DNA of 5,044 nucleotides from Deltaproteobacteria bacterium (lineage in GTDB: Bacteria; Desulfobacterota; DSM-4660; Desulfatiglandales; HGW-15), in NCBI GenBank assembly GCA_019307805.1, contig JAFDIX010000440.1, forward strand, positions 1 to 5,044. The letters are read 5' to 3'. Position 1 is the stretch's first letter; every line of letters begins with the position of its first letter. Below the pieces are notes generated by a model that was given only the letters and a program-made list of their open reading frames with translations, searched no databases and was not told where the DNA came from. Positions 1 to 4,731 of the stretch are shown here, piece by piece. Position numbers and translations under genes: made by a program.

Positions 1-56
1 TTAGGTGTTTGAGAAGTCAATATTATACGCTTCTGGTAAGCTTAAACAAACGGATG

Positions 57-63
57 AAGGAGG
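57..63 (+). promoter_or_regulatory. Shine-Dalgarno site fixing the rubredoxin start
   Basis: AAGGAGG lies 8 bases before the ATG at 72 and is a near-perfect ribosome binding site. It decides the start: the same reading frame stays open upstream to about position 9, but those extra 21 residues have no rubredoxin character and no ribosome binding site of their own. No convincing complete promoter is visible in bases 1-56; TATTAT at 21-26 could be a -10 element whose -35 lies outside the window. Confidence 0.85.
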
Positions 64-71
64 ATCACAGG

Positions 72-233
72 ATGGACAAATACGTATGCAATGTGTGCGG
101 ATATGTATATGACCCTGATGCCGGCGACCCGGATAATGGCGTGGCTCCCGGAACGGCCTTTGATGATGTGCCGGATGACTGGACCTGCCCTGTCTGCGGA
201 GCAGGGAAATCCGATTTTGAGAAAGAGGAATAG
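72..233 (+). CDS. rd: rubredoxin
   Basis: A 53-residue rubredoxin, a small cytoplasmic one-electron carrier with a single iron bound by four cysteines. The sequence shows both CxxCG knuckles: Cys6 and Cys9 in YVCNVCGYVY, and Cys39 and Cys42 in DWTCPVCGAGK. Between them are the family landmarks DPDAGDPDNGVAPGTAFDDV and the DW before the second pair. Length is exactly typical of stand-alone rubredoxins (about 52-54 residues), with no fused domain. In anaerobes such proteins pass electrons from NAD(P)H:rubredoxin oxidoreductase to rubrerythrin, superoxide reductase, or flavodiiron oxygen/NO reductases. That family knowledge fits the neighbouring nitric oxide reductase, but no partner reductase is visible here. 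It is the only + strand gene in the window and converges on the cupin-J gene, with 26 bases between the stop codons. The identification is secure; the physiological partner is unknown. Confidence 0.97.
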   Translation: MDKYVCNVCGYVYDPDAGDPDNGVAPGTAFDDVPDDWTCPVCGAGKSDFEKEE

Positions 234-252
234 GCGGACACACTCATTCCTC
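225..252. terminator. possible hairpin between convergent genes
   Basis: GAGGAAT (225-231) and ATTCCTC (246-252) form a perfect 7-bp inverted repeat around a 14-base loop. It covers the end of the rubredoxin gene and the gap before the stop of the convergent cupin-J gene. An alternative pairing, AGGCG (232-236) with CGCCT (256-260), overlaps it. Neither is followed by a clear T run on either strand, so intrinsic termination is only a weak suggestion based on position. Confidence 0.25.
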
Positions 253-259
253 ATTCGCC

Positions 260-922
260 TCAAATCCCATACCCCTGAAATTGTCCTGCATTATTATCCC
301 AACTGTTTCCCGGCTGGGTGGGGGCAAAGGGGACAACCGTTCTCCTGCACTCCTTTGAGTAGGCACCCCACTGTTTATATTGCCTTGCCTTGTCCGCATC
401 AAAGCCGGCCTGCAGACCCTCTTTCCCGAATTCATCATAGAGCTTTCTCTTGTCCTCCTTGCCGAGACACTCATAGGCCCCGGAGATATCCTTGAAACGG
501 GTCTCCGCCTTCTGGTTGCCGGGGTTCAGATCGGGATGCCATTTCCTGGCCAGCTTGCGGTAGGCCTTTTTTATGGCGTCCTGGGAAGCGTCTTTGGAAA
601 GCCCCAGTATTTTATAAAGTGCAATGGTCACCAAGACCCGCATATCGGTTTTTGCCCTTACACCGTGGGGCTCACTGATATCCGAGATGAGGACATCTCC
701 GGCTTTTGCGGGCAGGGTGGTATCCTCTCCCAGGAATTCCCCTTCACCCTCTATGACAACAATGCTGAGCTGACCTTCGATCTCATGGGAATGGATGGGG
801 AGATCCTGCCCTGCCTTGAAATTGAAGTTCAGGATTTTAAAATAGGGGGAGTCATGAACAAGGTAATTCTGCATATGGAGTTCATTGAAATCGTTTTCTT
901 CATACAGGTTGATTTTTTTCAT
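260..922 (-). CDS. cupin domain fused to a DnaJ-type J domain
   Basis: A 220-residue protein with two recognisable parts. Residues 1-101 are a small single-domain cupin. Motif 1 is at 38-51 (G38, then H44-S-H46 and E50/Q51) and motif 2 is at 76-87 (GDVLISDISEPHG, with P85-H86-G87), so the usual His metal ligands are largely present. Residues 102-168 are a J domain (LYKILGLSKDAS, KKAYRKLARKWHPD with HPD at 129-131, then YDEFGKEGL), the part of DnaJ that stimulates DnaK ATPase. A DnaJ-like linker follows to about W185. Residues 186-220 resemble nothing I recognise, and the Gly/Phe region, zinc-finger and C-terminal peptide-binding domains of full DnaJ/CbpA are absent. The start is supported by GGAGGT (929-934) six bases before the ATG. 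Remembered stand-alone cupins of this type stop soon after the VTIA seen here at 98-101, and J domains usually begin a few residues before YKILGL, so the join lies near residues 101/102. It could be a true fusion or a deletion joining two genes. Function is not assignable. Confidence 0.85.
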   Translation of the reverse strand: MKKINLYEENDFNELHMQNYLVHDSPYFKILNFNFKAGQDLPIHSHEIEGQLSIVVIEGEGEFLGEDTTLPAKAGDVLISDISEPHGVRAKTDMRVLVTIALYKILGLSKDASQDAIKKAYRKLARKWHPDLNPGNQKAETRFKDISGAYECLGKEDKRKLYDEFGKEGLQAGFDADKARQYKQWGAYSKECRRTVVPFAPTQPGNSWDNNAGQFQGYGI

Positions 923-957
923 TTACACACCTCCGTTCAGGGATTGAACCGACTGGT

Positions 958-986
958 ATACTACTGAAATAGCGATATTTTGACAA
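958..986 (-). promoter_or_regulatory. sigma70-like promoter for the cupin-J gene
   Basis: On the - strand TTGTCA (981-986; 5 of 6 matches to TTGACA) is followed after exactly 17 bases by TAGTAT (958-963; 4 of 6 matches to TATAAT). Transcription would begin near 950 and give a leader of about 28 bases that includes the GGAGGT ribosome binding site. The -35 box abuts the terminator-like hairpin of the upstream gene, which suggests the cupin-J gene is transcribed separately from the nitric oxide reductase. This is assigned by pattern only. Confidence 0.5.
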
Positions 987-990
987 TAAG

Positions 991-1027
991 AATCCCCACC
1001 CATCAATCATTTGATAGGGTGGGGATT
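991..1027 (-). terminator. hairpin terminator after the nitric oxide reductase gene
   Basis: AATCCCCACCC (991-1001) and GGGTGGGGATT (1017-1027) are perfect 11-bp inverted repeats. The stem continues inward with ATCAA (1002-1006) against TTGAT (1011-1015), with one bulged base and a TCAT loop. On the - strand the hairpin begins 24 bases after the reductase stop codon. It is followed by CTTATT, a poor but T-containing tract, so it may act as an imperfect intrinsic terminator or an mRNA-end stabiliser. The structure itself is unambiguous; the function is inferred from position. Confidence 0.65.
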
Positions 1028-1051
1028 CCTTATATTAAGTGATGATGATTA

Positions 1052-3325
1052 TTATAGTTCGATTCCCAGCCGTTCCCACACAGATTCACCTTCCTTGATT
1101 TCTGCTGCTTTCAGATGAGGATAGGTGGTGATGAGAAAATATACCAGGGGCAGAACTCCTAAAACGATGATAATGGTGTCAGGGAGTGCGCGAAAGGTTC
1201 CCAGAAAGACAACGGCATCTCTCTCAAAGAAATCCGCACTCCTGGCCACCCACATACCATCTTTAAAGGAGGTCCAGGCCTGCATGGCCCCGACCGGCAG
1301 CAGGGTGACAAAGGCCATGAGAAACAGCCCGCCGTTGAGCCCCCAGAACGACAGTTTCAGGATTCCATCCTTCCAGTGGGCCTTGTCGACCAGGCCGCGC
1401 CAGGAGAACAGCAGCAGGGCGACGGAAAGCATACCGTAGGTCCCGAACATGGCCGTGTGGCCGTGGTGCATGGTCAGGTAGGTCCCGTGTTCATAAAAAT
1501 TGATAATGGGAAGATTGATCAGAAACCCAAATATTCCGGCACCCAGAAAGTTCCAGAAGGAGGCGGCCACCAGAAAATACATGGGCCATTTGTAGCTGAA
1601 CTGACGACCTTCCTTCTGGATCTCTTTGAATTCCATTAACCCGCGAACTACCAGCGTAATGAGCGGCACGGGCTCCATGGAAGAGAATATGGCTCCCCAC
1701 CCGATCCAGAAAGAAGCGCCTCCGTACCAGTAATAGTGATGGGCGGTTCCAATGATACCGCTGATAAAGGTCAGGGCCGCGGTAAAATAGGCCACCCTCA
1801 AGGCGGCCTTGGCCGTAACCAGTCCCATGGCCACCATCAACAAAGCGATGACCGCAATACCGAAGAACTCAAAGATGCTTTCCACCCAGAGGTGAACCAC
1901 AAACCAGCGCCAGTAGTCCGCCATGGTGAGGTGGGATCCCTGACCGTAAAAAAGCCCGAAGCCGTAAAAGGCCACCACCAGGACGGCGCTGAATACGTAG
2001 AACCAGATGAGAGCGCTGAATTCGTCCTTGTGTCTTTTTAGATGATTGCCGACGGCCCGGTACACGATCAAAAGCCAGAAGATCAGGCCGACGAACAGCA
2101 GGATCTGCCAGAGACGGCCCAGTTCAAGAAATTCCCATCCCTGATGGCCGAACCAGAACCACCATTCCCCCAGCAGTCCTTTGATCCCCAGAACCTCCCC
2201 CGTAAGGCTTCCCACGGCAACCAGCAGGACGGCGGCGAAAAGCAACTGGACGAGCAGGCCCTGTTTGGCCGGTTCTTTGCCCCCGATAATGGGCGCCAGG
2301 TAGATGGCCGACGCCATCCAGGTGGTGGCAATCCAGAAAACCATCAGCTGCAAATGCCAGGTTTTGGCCCAGCTGTAGGGAATGATTTTGGCCACCAGGG
2401 GAAGGAAAAAACTGCCCGGATGAATTGTGTAATGGGCCAACAATCCCCCGACGAGCGTCTGAACCAGGAACAATAAAATGACCACCACAAAAAATTTGGC
2501 GGCCTTAAACTGACTGGGGGTCAGGGGCATATCGATCATCTTTTCGGCCAGGGCCACACCTTTGGCTTCTCCGTACCATATGCCATAGCGATGTATCCAG
2601 TAGACAAACAGACCCAGGACCAGAAGTAAGGCCACGATACCGGCCATGGAGTAAAAGTAGGTTTGCGTGCTGGGAACATTACCCACCATCTTGTCCGGCG
2701 GCCAGTTGTTGGTGTAGGAGTAATCTTCTCCCGGGCGAAGCGTTGAGGCGACCCAGGCGGTCCAGAAGAAAAACCGGGAAATTTGTAGTCGCTGCTCCTG
2801 GGTACGGACGGTGTCAGGTAGAAAACCATAGCGCTGTTCGCCCTCCTTAAAAGTCTTTTCCCAGTGCTGTTTAACTCTTTTGAGACCTTCGACCTGGGCG
2901 GCGGTTAAAGTGAGGGTGTCTTTGGCCGCGTCATAGCGATTGGGTTTTATCTCGTGTTTGATTTTAACATCGATGATACCCTTTTGGATGTCATCGAGGG
3001 CGTTATAGGGTTTGCCGTAATCTTTTCGGCCGAGATAATCCCCTATGGACTCAGCCATAATGTGCAGGCTTGTTGCGGAGAATTCCGGTCCTCGCTGGGA
3101 CCCATGACCCCAGACCGCACCATGATCCATGAGACCGTATCGTTGATAAACGTCCTGACCGGCGAGGATATCCGATTTCTGGAAGAGAACATTGCCGCTA
3201 GGGTCGACCACCTTACCCGGGTAGGGCGGCAACTCCTTCTTCATGGCGATACCGCCTCCCAACAGGACGGCCATACCCGCGATAAAACAAAGAATCGCTG
3301 CCCACTTCAGTGTTCTGAGAGACAT
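1052..3325 (-). CDS. norZ: quinol-dependent nitric oxide reductase (qNOR)
   Basis: A 757-residue integral membrane enzyme that reduces 2 NO to N2O with electrons from quinol; also named norB in single-subunit systems. About 14 membrane helices can be traced: one at 7-28, a periplasmic region at 30-220 with the qNOR-type GQDVYQRYG and WGHGSQRGP, then thirteen more from 223 to 735. The periplasmic part has no CxxCH, so it is a heme-free cytochrome c-like domain, and YTNNWP (204-209) is a qNOR hallmark. Metal residues seen: H324 (low-spin heme b), H478, H529 and H530 (non-heme iron), E482 (iron ligand or near it), E486, H621 and H623 (heme b3 and heme b). With the active site intact, a catalytic NO reductase is more likely than an NO dismutase. 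AGGAGGT sits five bases before the ATG. The 3' end is followed by a hairpin. The gene stands alone, without the norC, norD or norQ genes of cytochrome-type systems. The likely role is NO detoxification or respiration. Confidence 0.96.
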   Translation of the reverse strand: MSLRTLKWAAILCFIAGMAVLLGGGIAMKKELPPYPGKVVDPSGNVLFQKSDILAGQDVYQRYGLMDHGAVWGHGSQRGPEFSATSLHIMAESIGDYLGRKDYGKPYNALDDIQKGIIDVKIKHEIKPNRYDAAKDTLTLTAAQVEGLKRVKQHWEKTFKEGEQRYGFLPDTVRTQEQRLQISRFFFWTAWVASTLRPGEDYSYTNNWPPDKMVGNVPSTQTYFYSMAGIVALLLVLGLFVYWIHRYGIWYGEAKGVALAEKMIDMPLTPSQFKAAKFFVVVILLFLVQTLVGGLLAHYTIHPGSFFLPLVAKIIPYSWAKTWHLQLMVFWIATTWMASAIYLAPIIGGKEPAKQGLLVQLLFAAVLLVAVGSLTGEVLGIKGLLGEWWFWFGHQGWEFLELGRLWQILLFVGLIFWLLIVYRAVGNHLKRHKDEFSALIWFYVFSAVLVVAFYGFGLFYGQGSHLTMADYWRWFVVHLWVESIFEFFGIAVIALLMVAMGLVTAKAALRVAYFTAALTFISGIIGTAHHYYWYGGASFWIGWGAIFSSMEPVPLITLVVRGLMEFKEIQKEGRQFSYKWPMYFLVAASFWNFLGAGIFGFLINLPIINFYEHGTYLTMHHGHTAMFGTYGMLSVALLLFSWRGLVDKAHWKDGILKLSFWGLNGGLFLMAFVTLLPVGAMQAWTSFKDGMWVARSADFFERDAVVFLGTFRALPDTIIIVLGVLPLVYFLITTYPHLKAAEIKEGESVWERLGIEL

Positions 3326-3531
3326 ACGTTACCTCCTCTGTTTCAGGTTATTTCCAGGGAAGAACTCCAGGCTTCCAGCCTATTTGTGAATTTCCTGTTG
3401 GATACCGGTACTGCAGATGAATTACTTTTTCGATCGAGCACCTGGTCCATGTAACAGCAGAAATTTGGCAGTTCCAGTAGGCGATTCAGATTTCGCGGGG
3501 TATTTCCGACAATACCAGAGTTTTTTTATTG
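3326..3531 (-). other. long untranslated leader of the nitric oxide reductase gene
   Basis: About 200 bases separate the inferred transcription start near 3532 from the ATG at 3325. No credible gene was seen in either direction. The only clear structure is a 6-bp inverted repeat, GGTATT (3499-3504) and AATACC (3511-3516), with a 6-base spacer, close behind the inferred start. On the + strand this repeat is followed by AGAG and seven T, but no + strand gene ends there. Short palindromes TACCGGTA (3403-3410) and CGATCG (3431-3436) also occur. AGGAGGT, the ribosome binding site, closes the leader. No known riboswitch class was recognised. Confidence 0.4.
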
Positions 3532-3538
3532 TTCTATT

Positions 3539-3567
3539 AGAATAGAGTAATGTTCTACCTGACACAT
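3539..3567 (-). promoter_or_regulatory. inferred activator-dependent promoter of the reductase gene
   Basis: TATTCT on the - strand (3539-3544; 4 of 6 matches to TATAAT) is centred 32 bases from the middle of the palindrome at 3567-3580. That places the palindrome at about -41.5 if transcription starts near 3532, the geometry of class II FNR/CRP-family promoters. The sequence at the -35 position (ATGTGT, 3562-3567) is a poor match to TTGACA, which fits dependence on an activator. All of this is pattern-based inference. Confidence 0.45.
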
Positions 3568-3580
3568 TGACTTAAGTCAA
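3567..3580. promoter_or_regulatory. FNR/CRP-superfamily operator (DNR/NnrR/HcpR-like)
   Basis: TTGACTTAAGTCAA is a perfect 14-bp palindrome matching the TTGA-N6-TCAA layout of FNR, DNR, NnrR and related sites (FNR consensus TTGAT-N4-ATCAA; here TTGAC-N4-GTCAA). It lies in the only sizeable intergenic gap, upstream of a nitric oxide reductase, the kind of gene typically controlled by NO-responsive members of this family. The region between it and the end of the MoaD-like gene (3581-3637) contains A/T runs but no recognisable terminator. No regulator gene is present in the window. Confidence 0.65.
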
Positions 3581-3637
3581 ATAACACTATTTTTTTAAAT
3601 GGGGTCCTTGGAAAAGTTTCTTGCGAACAATGTTGGA

Positions 3638-3898
3638 TCAGAAACGGTGGTCCCTCCACTCACCAAAGACTATATATTCTTTGGGGAACAGGGATAAACG
3701 ATCCCCCGGGCCGACAGATGAGTCCTTTGGAACAGATCTGTGGTTGACCATGGCCAGTTGTACCTTTTCGACAGGGATCTTGAGGCTCTCGATCACCTCC
3801 AGAATGGTGGTGGGACCTTGAAGGTCTATGCTGAGTTGATTGTGAGACGGGGGGGTCTTTTTTTTCCGCAGGGAACCAAATAGAAATACTTCCGTCAT
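3638..3898 (-). CDS. MoaD/ThiS-like beta-grasp protein without C-terminal Gly-Gly
   Basis: An 86-residue protein of the size of MoaD/ThiS sulfur carriers. It shows the family outline: a beta strand at 2-7 (TEVFLFG), a loop rich in Lys/Pro, TILEVIESLKIPVEK (31-45) as the central helix region, then AMVNHRSVPKDSSVGPGDRLSLFP (49-72), matching the familiar 'vNg..v..dt.l..GDrvalfP' pattern. It lacks the terminal Gly-Gly that carriers use for adenylation and thiocarboxylate formation; the end is KEYIVFGEWRDHRF. I have an impression that related anaerobe proteins share such a tail but cannot verify it. The ATG follows the MoeB-like stop by only two bases, with GAGGG in the preceding gene's end as ribosome binding site, so the two are very probably co-translated. 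Early codons 12-17 lie in an A8 run and a C7 run, prone to slippage or sequencing error. A sulfur-carrier role is uncertain. Confidence 0.75.
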   Translation of the reverse strand: MTEVFLFGSLRKKKTPPSHNQLSIDLQGPTTILEVIESLKIPVEKVQLAMVNHRSVPKDSSVGPGDRLSLFPKEYIVFGEWRDHRF

Positions 3899-3900
3899 TG

Positions 3901-4639
3901 CTATCCCTCACAGAGGTTCGGGTCTTCATAGTCCTTTAATTCAACCTGCTGGGAATCTTCACCGCATACCGGGCACTTGGGGTTTTGAAGGAGCTTCATT
4001 TCCATGGTTTCCATGTCCAGGGCATCAATAAGCATCAGCCGACCAATAAGGGGCCTGCCGATTCCGAGGATCAGTTTGATGGCCTCGGTGGCCTGGATCG
4101 CCCCCACGATACCGGGCAATACCCCAAAGACCCCTGCCTCCTGGCATCTGGGAACGGATCCGGGAGGAGGCATTTCAGGTAAAAGACACCGGTAACAGGG
4201 CCCTTTGCCCGGGGAAAACACGGTCACCTGGCCTTCGAAACGAAAAGTTGTCCGTGCCGTCCATGATCAGGTCATAGTCGGAAATGATCTCCATAATATT
4301 CTTTGCGCTCAACCTCTGGTCATAGGCACGCACAGAGACGTCCGAATTTATGGATTCAATGGTTTCCCTGGCGGAAAAGACCTTCTCCTTGCCGATATTC
4401 CCGGTGGTATGAATGATTTGCCTCTGCAGATTATTCAACTCCACCCTGTCAAAATCCACGAGTCCCAGGGTCCCGATACCGGCCGCAGCCAAATAGAGTC
4501 CCACCGGGGATCCAAGCCCCCCCATACCCACAATCAGGATGCGCGATGCGAGAAGTTTTGACTGCCCCTCACCCCCCACATCGGGTAGTATGATGTGCCT
4601 GCTGTATCGCTGGATTTGCTCTTCAGTAAAGGGGAACAT
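3901..4639 (-). pseudogene. moeB: MoeB/ThiF/HesA-type adenylyltransferase, frameshifted by an internal deletion
   Basis: An E1-like enzyme that adenylates the C-terminus of MoaD/ThiS-type carriers. The first part (from 4639) carries YSRHIILPDVGGEGQ (12-26), the ATP-binding GMGGLGS (38-44), DFDRVELNNLQRQ (62-74) and DGTDN (127-131) with its Mg/adenylate Asp. It then runs out of frame and stops at 4175. The continuation lies in another frame from 4242 to 3901: RFEGQVTVFSPGKGPCYRCLLPE, the EAGVFGVLPGIVG helix region, and CPVCG, so both CxxC zinc pairs are present. Compared with family members, about 22 residues between DGTDNF and RFEGQ are missing, and the junction is at TTTT (4243-4246). The bases lost (about 65, estimated from E. 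coli MoeB as I remember it) are not a multiple of three, so no simple slippage restores the protein. The intact family length is about 250-270; here 132 and 113 residues remain. The start is supported weakly by AGGGA. Either a pseudogene or an assembly deletion. Confidence 0.85.
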
Positions 4640-4731
4640 GATATTCCCTAGTCGTTCCCAAGTATTGACCCGTAGAAAATTGGGAGTCTGAAAAGTGGCT
4701 GCGTGAGGGTCTGTTTCAGCTTGGTCCCACG

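Noticed and set aside
9..20. TTGAGAAGTCAA as a second FNR-type operator before rubredoxin
   Set aside because: The half-sites TTGA and TCAA are separated by 4 bases rather than the 6 expected for this family, and no complete promoter can be placed relative to it.
9..71. Upstream extension of the rubredoxin frame from a TTG at 9
   Set aside because: There is no ribosome binding site at that start and no rubredoxin similarity in the extra residues, whereas AAGGAGG sits at ideal distance from the ATG at 72.
380..967. 195-codon + strand frame opposite the cupin-J gene
   Set aside because: It mirrors the conserved cupin and HPD-containing J-domain codons on the - strand and has no family resemblance of its own.
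1002..1015. ATCAATCATTTGAT as an FNR site
   Set aside because: The half-sites are in the wrong orientation order (ATCAA...TTGAT), and the bases form the inner stem of the hairpin.
2042..2476. Open frame of 144 codons on the + strand opposite qNOR (with similar ones at 1376-1639, 1736-2041 and 2954-3454)
   Set aside because: These lie opposite a strongly conserved coding sequence, are rich in residues typical of antisense translation, and have no recognisable domain or ribosome binding site.
1052..3325. Nitric oxide dismutase instead of reductase
   Set aside because: All heme and non-heme iron histidines, the active-site Glu482 and most of the quinol-site residues are present, which favours a catalytic quinol NO reductase.
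3499..3527. Intrinsic terminator on the + strand (GGTATT...AATACC followed by T7)
   Set aside because: The stem has only 6 bp, is separated from the T run by AGAG, and no + strand gene ends nearby.
4656..4685. Inverted repeat TCCCAA...TTGGGA between nifS and the MoeB-like gene as terminator
   Set aside because: A 6-bp stem with an 18-base loop and no T run is too weak, and the genes appear co-directional and probably co-transcribed.
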